Shown here: piece by piece, positions 29,479-38,055 of the stretch
Layout: each line of letters opens with the position of its first letter
How positions within the stretch are numbered: the first letter of the stretch is position 1
DNA from: Ruegeria profundi
GTDB taxonomy: Bacteria; Pseudomonadota; Alphaproteobacteria; Rhodobacterales; Rhodobacteraceae
NCBI RefSeq assembly: GCF_001507545.1
Contig: NZ_LQBP01000013.1
Location: 1-64,000 of the forward strand
Length of the DNA: 64,000 bases
Direction of reading: 5' to 3'
The notes under the pieces: generated by a model
What the model was told of the DNA's origin: nothing
Seen by the model: only the letters and a program-made list of their open reading frames with translations
Database searches by the model: none
Translations under genes and position numbers: made by a program

Positions 29479-29943
29479 ATGATAACGACCCACACACTAA
29501 TGGCTGATTTTGGCTGTTTCGGCTGGCGCCACCGCGGCCCGGAGAACGAAGTGAACCCACCTTTGGGTGGTGGCACATGGGACGGGTACTGCTGGAGCGA
29601 CGAAGACGCCGTCATAGATGAACAACTAAGGCTGGAACTGCGCGCGTGGCACGCTCGTTTTGAGATTGGAAATTCTGGATGCGAAGAAAACTCCTACAAG
29701 TTCGATTGGGAGAGCTTTCATAGCGAAGGTCTTGCTCTCTGCCGTAAGCTCAAGACCGCTTTCGGATCAACTGTTCGTATACGATACAAAAAACCCGTGG
29801 AGGACCCGACCTGCCGTGGCAGGAATCCAGTGCAGATCGAAGCTGATGGGCGTGTGGTAGACGTGCCGTGGGATCATAATCTGGAAAGACAAAGATTGGC
29901 TGGATTCGTGGAAGATGTACGAAGGCGCTTAGAAAATGGTTGA
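29479..29943 (+). CDS. Hypothetical protein
   Basis: A 154-aa soluble protein, not recognised. It is rich in Trp and acidic residues, with FGCFGWRHRGPENEVNPP near the N terminus and a basic C-terminal helix. The ATG at 29479 is chosen because GGAAGG lies about 7 nt upstream; an in-frame start at 29452 is also open. It is the only plus-strand gene in the left part of the element, opposite to its neighbours, so it may be separately acquired cargo. Confidence 0.55.
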   Translation: MITTHTLMADFGCFGWRHRGPENEVNPPLGGGTWDGYCWSDEDAVIDEQLRLELRAWHARFEIGNSGCEENSYKFDWESFHSEGLALCRKLKTAFGSTVRIRYKKPVEDPTCRGRNPVQIEADGRVVDVPWDHNLERQRLAGFVEDVRRRLENG

Positions 29944-30044
29944 TGTGATAAGCGTCTATCCTTTGACTACTTCTAAACTGCAGTGGTTCAGATGCGACCT
30001 GACAGACGCTGCAAGAAAACGGCCAACTTTCAGATTGCATCGAT

Positions 30045-30458
30045 CTATTTCTTCTGCGCACGCGATGAGGGGCCCTGTTTAGCCTTTTTCTTTGGCCCTG
30101 TGCTAAGACCGCCATGCAATCGGCAGCGTCGCTTACCTGGCACTACTCGAGCCTGACATTGGCCGCCGGTCCGGGTTTTTGCTCCGCACGTCGGGCGTTC
30201 TGACTTGGGCAACGGTTCGCCGTTCTCATTCAACCCGAGCTCTGTCATCCGTTTGCAGTTTAAACCAGAACATCCCGAGCAATCCCTCTGGTAGTTTCTG
30301 TGTTTGTGAGCTTCCGCAGGGCAAGGCCGCCAACGCGCCCGAAGTACCTGCCAATCGATGGGGTCACGGTGAAAGAGCGAACGCATCTTTACTTCAAGTT
30401 TCGTTGGTCTTCCCATCAGTAAACACCAACATTTGTTAGCATAGTCGGCAAACCCCAT
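30045..30458 (-). CDS. HGGxSTGP-motif protein of phages and integrated elements
   Basis: A 137-aa basic protein. The C-terminal part CGAKTRTGGQCQARVVPG followed by RCRLHGGLSTGPKKKAK is the short Cys/His module with the HGG-STGP motif common in phage and integrative-element proteins. Such proteins are sometimes mis-annotated as periplasmic glucan biosynthesis; the function is unknown. An earlier cysteine cluster (CSGCSGLNCKRM) could bind metal. The start could alternatively be the ATG at 30416 (MGRPTKLEVK). Confidence 0.6.
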   Translation of the reverse strand: MGFADYANKCWCLLMGRPTKLEVKMRSLFHRDPIDWQVLRARWRPCPAEAHKHRNYQRDCSGCSGLNCKRMTELGLNENGEPLPKSERPTCGAKTRTGGQCQARVVPGKRRCRLHGGLSTGPKKKAKQGPSSRAQKK

Positions 30459-30528
30459 GATGAGCGCGAGGCGACGGTTTTACCGCCCATCGCCTTGCTT
30501 TCCTCGGTGGCAGGTTCTTCCACTAAGT

Positions 30529-31137
30529 TCATTTTGCAACATCCCAATCGTATCGAACTGGCTGCAGTGAATTGGTGGCGTGGAGAGGGGGCTTATCTTC
30601 CTCGTGCGCTGCCTTCTCAGCGGCTTCCTGGTGTTCGATCATTTCGGCCTCCATCTGGTTCGCCTTTTGCTCGCCATAGATTTTTTTGACGTTCAAGTAC
30701 CAAGCCAAACGATACTTGCGGAGCGTGTCCGGCTTCATCAGTCCGCGGGACTGCATTTCAACGCAAAGTCTGCCAAACAGGCACCCTTCGGGAATGCCTT
30801 CCCCAGAATCCATGCGGTTGGCGTAAATCTTCAGTGTGTCAATCTCGTCACCCTGAGCGGGGCGTTTAATCGTGGTTCCCTGCACCTCGTGAGCCGCAGC
30901 CTTCAATTCGAATGCAGTGGGCCAAACGCGAGTTTTTGCATCTTCGTCCAACTGCTGTTGATACTTCGACCACCAACCCTCGTAGCCGTTCCGGGGTGCA
31001 TACTTATCAATAGTGAACGCCAAAGAGTTCATTTCTTCGCGCTGGGCCCTTTCATTTCCAACGAGTTGCCGAGGCATAGAGCGCCGTTCAAGCAGGCCCT
31101 TTAGCTTGGTTTTCAGGAAGTGCTCTCGGTGGTTCAT
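30529..31137 (-). CDS. Hypothetical element protein, replication-associated position
   Basis: A 202-aa hydrophilic protein that I cannot assign. It is highly charged, with the segment RNGYEGWWSKYQQQLDEDAKTRVWPTAFEL and a Glu/Ala-rich helical C terminus. Its ATG overlaps the stop of the DUF1376 gene by 4 bp, so the two are coupled. Genes in this position after DUF1376 proteins in phage-like elements often act in replication initiation or loading; that role is only inferred. Confidence 0.6.
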   Translation of the reverse strand: MNHREHFLKTKLKGLLERRSMPRQLVGNERAQREEMNSLAFTIDKYAPRNGYEGWWSKYQQQLDEDAKTRVWPTAFELKAAAHEVQGTTIKRPAQGDEIDTLKIYANRMDSGEGIPEGCLFGRLCVEMQSRGLMKPDTLRKYRLAWYLNVKKIYGEQKANQMEAEMIEHQEAAEKAAHEEDKPPLHATNSLQPVRYDWDVAK

Positions 31138-31868
31138 TGATGGCCTCCAAAGCAGATACCGTCCATGATGGCATCAAGGTCGGGTTGGTGTGAGGGTTGC
31201 GGCTTAAGAGCGGCGCTGATCCAAGACACCGGCTCTGACACCCCCAAGCGGCTTGCGTCCCGCAGCGCATTGAACGTGGCCGTATCGCCGGATTGCTTGC
31301 GCCACATACCAATCAGACTGCGCGCTTTTTGGGCAGGAGTTCCATATTTGCCAAGGAAGGCAACACCCCTGTCGAAAACTTCTTTCGTGAAATCGACTGC
31401 ATCGGCAGATGCCGATACGCAAGTATCGGAACTAATTGGGTTGTTGGGTAGTTGGGTAGGTTGCTCCGTGGGGATATCCACGGTTGGCGCCGTTTCATTA
31501 CTTTTCAGAGACTTATCTGGTTTATCGCCCTTTTTACGGTTTGACTGTCGCGCAACCTGTTGTTCGACATAAGCGGCTTCCTTTCGTAACCTCTGAGAAA
31601 TCAGCATGCCGCCATCGACTTCAAGAAAATCCCTGATGACCGATCCAATGCGCGATCTCCAGAGGCGTGGAGACACCCTGGAGACCGCGGCAAGGCGGCG
31701 GTCATCATCAGGAAAATCACATGTTTCGCGCACCCACATCGCCATGAGAATAAGCATGTAGGCACCAACTTCGTCGGCAGCGAGGTGCGGCGTATCACGC
31801 TGAAATGCGTCTACCCAAAGTGGGCAGGGACGTTTTGCGCGAGCGCGTTTGGCGTTGAAATCACTCAT
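31134..31868 (-). CDS. DUF1376 (YdaU-like) element protein
   Basis: A 244-aa protein whose N-terminal about 100 residues form the DUF1376 domain: WVDAFQRDTPHLAADEVGAYMLILMAMW, then the pattern of a compact helical DNA-binding-like module ending LRKEAAYVEQQ. A low-complexity linker and a C-terminal tail follow. DUF1376 proteins are typical of lambdoid phages and integrated elements near replication genes. The start at 31868 is chosen to match the family N terminus and overlaps the upstream 43-aa gene by 8 bp. Confidence 0.75.
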   Translation of the reverse strand: MSDFNAKRARAKRPCPLWVDAFQRDTPHLAADEVGAYMLILMAMWVRETCDFPDDDRRLAAVSRVSPRLWRSRIGSVIRDFLEVDGGMLISQRLRKEAAYVEQQVARQSNRKKGDKPDKSLKSNETAPTVDIPTEQPTQLPNNPISSDTCVSASADAVDFTKEVFDRGVAFLGKYGTPAQKARSLIGMWRKQSGDTATFNALRDASRLGVSEPVSWISAALKPQPSHQPDLDAIMDGICFGGHQ

Positions 31869-31992
31869 CTCGAGCAACCTCCCGCAGCTTTCCAACTTCC
31901 CGAGGGCTCTTAGCGCCACAAGTGATTTTAGCTTTTTTCGATTCATCGAAGTGACCGGCCACGATGAAGCCTCCGTAGCGAGCGACTAGCAT
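31861..31992 (-). CDS. 43-aa small protein in the alpA operon
   Basis: A short frame starting MLVARYGGFIVAGHFDESKK and ending KLREVARDE. Its start overlaps the alpA-like stop by 7 bp and its stop overlaps the DUF1376 start by 8 bp, an arrangement that favours a real, translationally coupled gene. The sequence is basic and protein-like, but I recognise no family. Confidence 0.5.
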   Translation of the reverse strand: MLVARYGGFIVAGHFDESKKAKITCGAKSPREVGKLREVARDE

Positions 31993-32192
31993 ATTTCGCC
32001 ATCTCGCAGAGCGCGGAGGTGGAGATCGATTTCCTCTTCGATCCACAACAAACGGCCACCAAGCTTAAAGGGTTTTGGAAGCCTCTCAGCAGCCAGGTCG
32101 GCATATATGGATGAACGAGAGCGGTTCCCGAGCTTCTTGCGAAGCTCGTTCAGGGTCAGGTACTTTACGTGAGTCGAAACAATTGCGCTCAT
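31986..32192 (-). CDS. AlpA-like helix-turn-helix excisionase/regulator
   Basis: A 68-aa DNA-binding protein of the AlpA/MerR-like excisionase type: YLTLNELRKKLGNRSRSSIYADL is the helix-turn-helix, followed by LPKPFKLGGRLLWIEEEIDLHL, the typical wing and second helix. Such proteins control excision or integrase expression in P4-like elements. AAGGA lies upstream of the ATG. It heads the minus-strand backbone operon; the integrase belonging to it appears to be the one at 42.6-43.8 kb, separated by cargo. Confidence 0.8.
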   Translation of the reverse strand: MSAIVSTHVKYLTLNELRKKLGNRSRSSIYADLAAERLPKPFKLGGRLLWIEEEIDLHLRALRDGEIC

Positions 32193-32407
32193 AGGGCCAG
32201 TCGTCCTTTCTTACTCAGGACGAAAGCCAGAATGATCGCAAACGGCCGCTCGTCCCACAAATGGGCCCCTTTCGGGGAGTGACGAACTGCACGTCTTGCG
32301 CAGTATTGATTCGCAAACTAACGGACAAATGCGGACAGCACAATATATTGTTGATTGTTCGCCGATACATACTGCATGTACGGCGTGATAACTTCGATCT
32401 AATACGC

Positions 32408-32512
32408 CTACAAACTCCGTGGGTTGCCGAAGGAGGGCACCCCGCGCGGTTTGGGGAACAGGTGCTGGATGCGTTTCAGGTGCTGTAGGTCGAGCCAGAA
32501 CAAGTGCGACAT
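32408..32512 (-). pseudogene. IS5-family transposase N-terminal fragment
   Basis: A 34-codon frame, MSHLFWLDLQHLKRIQHLFP followed by KPRGVPSFGNP, matches the start of IS5-type transposases (typically M-S-x-L-F/Y-W-L-x-x-x-Q-x-x-R-L-x-P-F-F-P-x-x-x-G-x-P). It ends in a stop. It is on the opposite strand to the C-terminal fragment 220 bp away, so the two come from different copies or a rearranged one. Confidence 0.65.
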
Positions 32513-32730
32513 AGACAATCCTCCTGCCGCCCTTGAATCACGACGGCTTTGCAGATGGAATCGGCCAATGCTATGGCCGCTCAGAGCGGCGAACCGGTCA
32601 TCCGACGAAAAACCTCAGATGACGGCAGTGAGCCCGAAGCAGCCGATTTCGGCTTCAGCGGCCAGGTCTGCACTCGGTCGAACAGCTGTCATTGGACGGC
32701 CACACCACGCCCGTTCGGTGATGGGTGCGC

Positions 32731-32938
32731 GCCTGCATCCTTGGCCGGAAGCAGCGGAAGAAACCGGTAAAGTACGACAAGCGTCGCTAAAAACGGCGCA
32801 ACCGGTTCGAGATCATGTTCGGAAGGTTGAAGGATTGGCGGCGTGTGGCAACCCGCTACGGCAGGTGCCCCAAGGTCTTCCTATCAGCCATCGCCCTCGC
32901 AGCACTCGTCATCTACTGGCTATGAGTCCTGACCCTAA
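32731..32938 (+). pseudogene. IS5-family transposase C-terminal fragment with IS end
   Basis: Encodes ACILGRKQRKKPVKYDKRR, an in-frame TAA at 32788-32790 (where related proteins have Tyr), then KRRNRFEIMFGRLKDWRRVA and TRYGRCPKVFLSAIALAALV, ending YWL and TGA at 32923-32925. This is the canonical IS5-type C terminus. The following GTCCTGACCCTAA (32926-32938) has the look of the element's terminal inverted repeat with a TTA/TAA target. The upstream half is missing. Confidence 0.8.
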
Positions 32939-33012
32939 GGTGAAGCCTTAACTCAAACAAGCGGAGCCTTAGTCTGGTACATATGCTTAAGCGTATTATC
33001 CACAAATGCTGA

Positions 33013-33990
33013 TCATGCTTGTGAGCGAGACGAAGAGACCTTCCTGAAAGTGGTTGGTGTCGCGCCCGTTATCTTAAGAAAAGCGCGAGTGAAGTGTGCT
33101 TGGTTCGAGTATCCCAAAGAGCGTGAAATATCAGCAATCGGTAACGCAGTATCGTCCAGCAATTCCATAGCGGCACTGATGCGTGCCCGAGACAAAATAT
33201 GCGAAAAGCTTTCTCCCTCTTTCTGAAGGGACCGCTGGAGGTGCCGCTCACTACAATTCAACAGGCGCGAAACAAACGCCAATGACAGACGAGGGTCGGA
33301 CAAGTAGGTTTTCACCAACGCGGTGGCGGCCTGTGTCGCCGGCGCATGTCTCGCAGGAGTTTCTGAGGAAAGCGCATAGCGCGCGGCGGTAGCAACCTCG
33401 CTGTTCTGGATCAGCAGTTCCGTTTCTGCTTGCTCAAATCTCAGTCTGCATTCGTCCGAATGGATTATGGCTTCGAGATCGGCATGATGGCGTGACTGCA
33501 AATTCAGTAACGTCGGCCGCCACGCGGGGCCGAGAATACTTCTGACCGTCTCCAGCATGAGTTTGAGTACGTAGAGCTCAACCTGCCGAACCTGTTCACG
33601 ACTACCAACAATCGCTCTGCGACTGAAAACGACCCCGTTCCAGACCGGTCGGACAACGAAATCGGCACTGCTGCATTCGTGTGTCGCAAGATTACAAAAT
33701 GTGACCATCCGCTCAAACAGCGTCTTTTTGCTGAAGAGCAAATCCATCGCTCCATGCTCATGAAGATTTGCGACACGCCCGGCGTCGAAGCCCAGATCAA
33801 ACTTGCCAGTCGCGGTTGCCAAGCTCTCGGCGAGTCTCCAAAGCTGGTGCTCAGAGATCATCTCTTCTTGCTTCGCGAGCATGCGTTCGTTGATCTCGAC
33901 TTCGGCGAGAAACTTCATCGGATCAAGTCCAGCTGCCTCGCAGGCAATCGCGAAGTTTGTTGCGTACCTGATTTTTACGATACCCTGCAA
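33013..33990 (-). CDS. AraC-family regulator of the amidohydrolase cluster
   Basis: A 325-aa transcription factor of the AraC family with an arabinose-binding-type N-terminal domain (ATNFAIACEAAGLDPMKFL, then FDLGFDAG), as in OruR/ArgR-like members, and a C-terminal double helix-turn-helix (about 225-320) with LSLAFVSRLLNCSERHLQRSLQKEG and ADISRSLGYSNQAHFTRAFLKITG. It is divergent from the first amidohydrolase with a 250-bp gap holding a 7-bp inverted repeat, so it probably controls that operon and responds to its substrate or a product. Confidence 0.88.
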   Translation of the reverse strand: MQGIVKIRYATNFAIACEAAGLDPMKFLAEVEINERMLAKQEEMISEHQLWRLAESLATATGKFDLGFDAGRVANLHEHGAMDLLFSKKTLFERMVTFCNLATHECSSADFVVRPVWNGVVFSRRAIVGSREQVRQVELYVLKLMLETVRSILGPAWRPTLLNLQSRHHADLEAIIHSDECRLRFEQAETELLIQNSEVATAARYALSSETPARHAPATQAATALVKTYLSDPRLSLAFVSRLLNCSERHLQRSLQKEGESFSHILSRARISAAMELLDDTALPIADISRSLGYSNQAHFTRAFLKITGATPTTFRKVSSSRSQA

Positions 33991-34103
33991 AAAGCCGCCT
34001 CCAACGGTTTCACGGTCTTGTTGTAGTACTCTTTTACCATTTTACGACTCCCGATTTACCATTTGCGCATGCAGGGGCGGATACCAGTTTTTACGCTGTG
34101 TGT

Positions 34104-34129
34104 TGGCAGTAGACTGATACACACTGCCA
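34104..34129. promoter_or_regulatory. Inverted repeat TGGCAGT-N12-ACTGCCA
   Basis: A perfect 7-bp inverted repeat (34104-34110 and 34123-34129) lies centrally between the divergent AraC regulator and the first amidohydrolase, about 110 bp upstream of each start codon. Position and symmetry fit an operator for the adjacent regulator or another factor. Confidence 0.45.
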
Positions 34130-34240
34130 CAATGCCTCATGCTTGCTTGAGTTCTCAGACCGGTAGCGTCGAAAATCAAAGCAGGACTGCCATTTGCGGC
34201 CACCGTTGAGAGTGCATCATAGCCGAGAAAGGAAGCTTGC

Positions 34241-35647
34241 ATGACAATAATCAAATCCATACGCGCAACAGCGGTTATGACAGCCATGGCGCTTGCTTCA
34301 CCTACATTCGCGCAGGAAAACGCGCCCCGGCAGGTGCTGTTCAGCAATGTAAACATCTTCGACGGGGTCAGCGAGACGTTGATCGAAAACGGTTCGGTGC
34401 TGGTCGAAGGCAACCTGATTAAGACCGTCTCGGCTGACGCGATCGACGCGCCTGATGCATTTCCGGTTGATGGTGAGGGGCGCACTCTGATGCCAGGCAT
34501 GATCGACATGCACTCGCACTTGTGCTTGCGTGACGGTATTCCCTGGGCAAGGACAGATTATGACCAGATGCTGGCGGGCGGGTATACGGCCCTTGTGCTC
34601 ATCGATTACCTCGACCAAGGCTTCACAACGACGCGCGACACCGGGTGCAATGTTCTGGGGATTACCAAAGGTGTAAACAACGGTATTATTCCTGGCCCGC
34701 GCATTTTTCCCAGTGGCGGCGTGATAAGCCAGACCGGCGGCCATGGCGACATCGGCTTTTTCAATGACATGCCGGGAACGGTGGACGACCTCGAAAAACA
34801 CGGCTGGTCCTACATCGCGGACGGCGTGACCGAGGCCCGACGCGCCGCGCGGCATAACTTCCGCGGCGGAGCAACGCAGATCAAAGTCATGGCCGGCGGC
34901 GGCGTTGCCAGCGAGTTCGACCCGATCCACATGACGCAGATGTCGGTGGAAGAAATGGAGGCCGTAGTCGAGGTTGCGCGCGACTATGGCAGCTACGTGA
35001 CAGTGCACGCCTATCATGACCGGTCTGTGAACCGCGCCATCGACGCGGGTGTTCGGGTGATCGAACACAACTTTCTTGTTTCCGAAGACACAATCATCCG
35101 TATGAAAGAGGAAGGTGTTGCACTGTCGGCTCAGGCGGTCGTGGCGCTGGAAGTCTTCGATCCTGCAGCCGTCGAGCAGATCACGTTCTTCTCGCCCGAC
35201 CAGAAAGCGAAGGCCGTTCAGGTCAACTCGGGAGCGACCCAGATGTTTGAATGGGCGCTCAAGCACGATCTTCTGATTGTCACCGGCGGTGACATGTTTG
35301 GCCCCGACCATGGCCGGCAAGCGGAGAACCTGATCTGGTTCAACAAGAGTGCGAACGACAACTACCTGACCCTCAAGACCGCAACGTCGAACGCAGCCGA
35401 AGTGCTGAGTTGGAGCGGTGAGATGAACAAGTACAAGGATGGTCCGCTGGGTGTGATCGAAGAAGGCGCTTATGCCGACATCATCCTTGTGAATGGAAAT
35501 CCGCTTGAGGACCTAGATGCCGTGCTGCGCCAGAATGTCGATTTCGTCATGAAGGACGGACTTGTCTACAAGAACTGGCTACCGAGTGAGAATGCCCCAG
35601 CATTCTCGCCAGCCCGTATGGATCGCGAGGCGTATGTGTCACGGTGA
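34241..35647 (+). CDS. Exported metal-dependent amidohydrolase 1
   Basis: Predicted periplasmic metal hydrolase of the imidazolonepropionase/Xaa-Pro-dipeptidase-like amidohydrolase group (COG1228-type). A signal peptide ends at about 25 (SPTFAQEN). The metal ligands are visible: H91/H93 in DMHSHL, carbamylatable K215 in QIKVMAGGG, H256 and H276 (VTVHAY, IEHNF), and an Asp in GGDMFG. The C terminus has the family EEGAYADIILVNGNPLEDL. Length 468. It opens a plus-strand cluster with two paralogues. The bond cleaved (peptide, lactam, ester) cannot be told from the fold. Confidence 0.88.
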   Translation: MTIIKSIRATAVMTAMALASPTFAQENAPRQVLFSNVNIFDGVSETLIENGSVLVEGNLIKTVSADAIDAPDAFPVDGEGRTLMPGMIDMHSHLCLRDGIPWARTDYDQMLAGGYTALVLIDYLDQGFTTTRDTGCNVLGITKGVNNGIIPGPRIFPSGGVISQTGGHGDIGFFNDMPGTVDDLEKHGWSYIADGVTEARRAARHNFRGGATQIKVMAGGGVASEFDPIHMTQMSVEEMEAVVEVARDYGSYVTVHAYHDRSVNRAIDAGVRVIEHNFLVSEDTIIRMKEEGVALSAQAVVALEVFDPAAVEQITFFSPDQKAKAVQVNSGATQMFEWALKHDLLIVTGGDMFGPDHGRQAENLIWFNKSANDNYLTLKTATSNAAEVLSWSGEMNKYKDGPLGVIEEGAYADIILVNGNPLEDLDAVLRQNVDFVMKDGLVYKNWLPSENAPAFSPARMDREAYVSR

Positions 35648-35807
35648 AAGTGATGTCAGGAGTTCAGCCGAAGTGCCGCAGACTAACGTCATCATTGTAA
35701 GCGACGGATCTATCTTCGAGGGCACCTCTCGATCATGCCAAAACGGAGCGGCTTTCCATCTGGCCGCGCCGATTTTGAAGAGCCAATTAAACCGAATTGG
35801 GAAGCTT

Positions 35808-37202
35808 ATGAAAACGATACTTTCCTCTGTAGCAGCTATTTTCGCACTGTCTTTAACGGCGACGGCACAGGAGACGGAAGCGCCACGGCTCCTCTTCACA
35901 AATTGCCACGTGTTTGACGGTGTGGCAGACAGTCTTGCGGAAGGTCGCAACATCCTGGTCGAGGGCAATCTCATCTCGGCGGTCGGCGATGCCGATCTGA
36001 CGTCTGAGGGCGCGGAGGTGATCGACTGCGATGGTCGCACGCTGATGCCCGGCCTAATCGACGCGCATTCGCACATCTATATGAACATGCCCGGCGGGGT
36101 CGGTGGTATGGAGTCCGGGACGTGGGATCAGATCGGTGCCCGCGCAGCTTCGCAGGCCACGGAGTATCTCTACAACGGATTCACGTCGATCCGTGAACTG
36201 GGCGGTGGTGGCTCTGGGGTCAAGAAAACTGTCGATGAAGGGCTGATCGAAGGACCGCGCATCTACCCGGGCGGGGCCTTCATCTCTCAAACGTCCGGAC
36301 ATGCGGATCTGCGCTATGGCTCACAGCGTAACCCAAACCTGCCGCCCTATCCCGATGACAACAACGCACAGCGACTTGGGGTCACGATTGTCGCCGACGG
36401 GCCGGATGCAGTTCTTGCGGCAACGCGCCAGAACCTCAGTCAAGGTGCGAGCCAGATCAAGCTGATGGCGGGCGGCGGTGTGGCGTCGATCCTCGATCCG
36501 TTGCACACGCTCCAATTCCTGCCGGAAGAGATCGAGATGGCGGTACGCGCGGCGGCGGATTGGGACACCTATGTCGCCGTCCACGTGTTTTCCGATGAAG
36601 GCATCCGCCGCTCGGTTGATGCCGGCGTGCGCAGCATCGAACATGGGTTCTTCGCGAGCCGAGAAACGCTGCAGCTCATGAAGGATCGCGACGTTTTCCT
36701 TGTTGCGCAGATGACAGGCATCTCGCCCTATTTGGAGTTAAACCCGGGCCTGCAGTCGCCGGAGAACCAGGCCAAGCTGGCTTTGGCGACCGATCTCTCG
36801 AAGGACTTTGTGCAAAACGTGAAGGCGATTCAGCCCAAGATGGCGTTTCAGTCCGACATCGTGTTTGCAACCGGAGAGCAGTTCCGAGCGCAGATGGATT
36901 ACGAGAAGTGGTTCCACGCGGATCTTTTTGGAAACCACGCGATGCTGGTCGCCGCGACGTCGGGTGCGGGAGAGTTGCTGGCCTATTCAGGCTTGGCAAA
37001 CCCCTATCTGGAAGGGCCGCTCGGCGTAATCGAGGAAGGGGCCTACGCCGATATTCTGATCGTCGAAGGCAACCCGTTGGAGGATATCAGCGTCATCGGT
37101 GGCAATGAAAAATGGTATGATGCCGAGCCACGCGCACGCGATATCCCGACCCTGCGGGTGATCATGAAGGACGGCGTGATCTACAAGAACACGCTCGAAT
37201 GA
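35808..37202 (+). CDS. Exported metal-dependent amidohydrolase 2
   Basis: A 464-aa paralogue of the gene before it: signal peptide KTILSSVAAIFALSLTATAQ, then LLFTNCHVFDGV, metal site GLIDAHSHIYMNM, KLMAGGGVAS with the bridging Lys, VAVHVF and IEHGFF, and the C-terminal EEGAYADILIVEGNPLEDI. The ATG at 35808 is chosen because it begins the signal peptide; an in-frame start upstream would overlap the first amidohydrolase. Its stop overlaps an alternative upstream start of the DUF3299 gene. Substrate is unknown but probably related to that of the other two. Confidence 0.87.
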   Translation: MKTILSSVAAIFALSLTATAQETEAPRLLFTNCHVFDGVADSLAEGRNILVEGNLISAVGDADLTSEGAEVIDCDGRTLMPGLIDAHSHIYMNMPGGVGGMESGTWDQIGARAASQATEYLYNGFTSIRELGGGGSGVKKTVDEGLIEGPRIYPGGAFISQTSGHADLRYGSQRNPNLPPYPDDNNAQRLGVTIVADGPDAVLAATRQNLSQGASQIKLMAGGGVASILDPLHTLQFLPEEIEMAVRAAADWDTYVAVHVFSDEGIRRSVDAGVRSIEHGFFASRETLQLMKDRDVFLVAQMTGISPYLELNPGLQSPENQAKLALATDLSKDFVQNVKAIQPKMAFQSDIVFATGEQFRAQMDYEKWFHADLFGNHAMLVAATSGAGELLAYSGLANPYLEGPLGVIEEGAYADILIVEGNPLEDISVIGGNEKWYDAEPRARDIPTLRVIMKDGVIYKNTLE

Positions 37203-37264
37203 GCGTAGGAGGGGTGGCTTTACCTCGTGTCACCTCTCCAATTTTACCAAAGGAATCCAATGCA

Positions 37265-37945
37265 ATGCGTATCCTTCTTGCAATCGTGGCGCTGACAATC
37301 ATGGCGACCAAGCCTGCTGCTGCCGTTGAATCCGACTATCTCGATTGGGCAAGCCTTGTCGATGTGTCGGCCCAAGATTTCAAGGATCCGTTCCGCGATC
37401 TTGACCCAGACACGCTGGGAGATCTCGTAAGGTATGCCCGGTTACAAGCGCGGCTGGAAGCGGCAGATATGGACGACGCCACGAGCGACGAATTGTACAC
37501 GCGCATCGCCGAAACCCGCGAGACGCTGGAAAATGCCGGTATCGATATCGAATGGCTACTTTCACAGCGTTGGGAGGTCGCCGAACGCCGCCGCACCGCC
37601 GCGCTTGCTGTGAATCCGGACCTTGATGGTAAAGAGGTGGAAATTGGCGGATTTGTTGTTCCCGCCCCGCCAATGGAGGATGGTACACCCACCGCCTATT
37701 TGGTGCCCGAGCGTGGCATGTGCGCGCATATTCCACCACCACCTCCCAACCAACTCCTGCGGATCGTTGCTTCCGAGTTGCCCGAGTTCCAGCGCATCCA
37801 CGAACCGGTGATCGTGCGGGGACGCCTCACGGCCGTTGAGACCAACCGTGAGGTTTTCGTGGTTGATGGCCCGGTTCCGATGTGGAGCGCGTGGACCATC
37901 GACAACGCGTCCCTCGAAATCTTCAAACCCAAGGCCGATGAGTGA
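37265..37945 (+). CDS. Exported DUF3299 protein
   Basis: A 226-aa periplasmic protein with a signal peptide (RILLAIVALTIMATKPAAAVE) and a C-terminal DUF3299 domain: EIGGFVVP, then LVPERGMCAHIPPPPPNQLLRI, then VIVRGRLTAVETNREVFVVDG. The conserved C-x-H-x-P-P-P-P-N-Q segment looks like a metal or ligand site. The biochemical role of DUF3299 is not established to my knowledge. It lies between amidohydrolases 2 and 3, and a second copy of the domain is fused to a transporter in the last gene of the cluster. Confidence 0.78.
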   Translation: MRILLAIVALTIMATKPAAAVESDYLDWASLVDVSAQDFKDPFRDLDPDTLGDLVRYARLQARLEAADMDDATSDELYTRIAETRETLENAGIDIEWLLSQRWEVAERRRTAALAVNPDLDGKEVEIGGFVVPAPPMEDGTPTAYLVPERGMCAHIPPPPPNQLLRIVASELPEFQRIHEPVIVRGRLTAVETNREVFVVDGPVPMWSAWTIDNASLEIFKPKADE

Positions 37946-38055
37946 CAGGGGGCCATCGCCACTTCTTTTTGCGAATTTGACGCTTTGTTACTTGAAAGCG
38001 CGAGAGCCCAAATTTGCAGACCTGCATTTGCAACACTTAGAAGAAAGGAATTGCC

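Noticed and set aside
29479..32192. Possible prophage
   Set aside because: Only element-type genes (AlpA, DUF1376, HGG-STGP) are present; no capsid, terminase, portal or tail genes, so an integrative element or remnant is the better description.
34298..35320. 340-codon open frame antisense to amidohydrolase 1
   Set aside because: Long only because of GC-rich codon structure on the real strand; His/Arg/Val-rich, no motif, and it covers a gene with a complete metal site.
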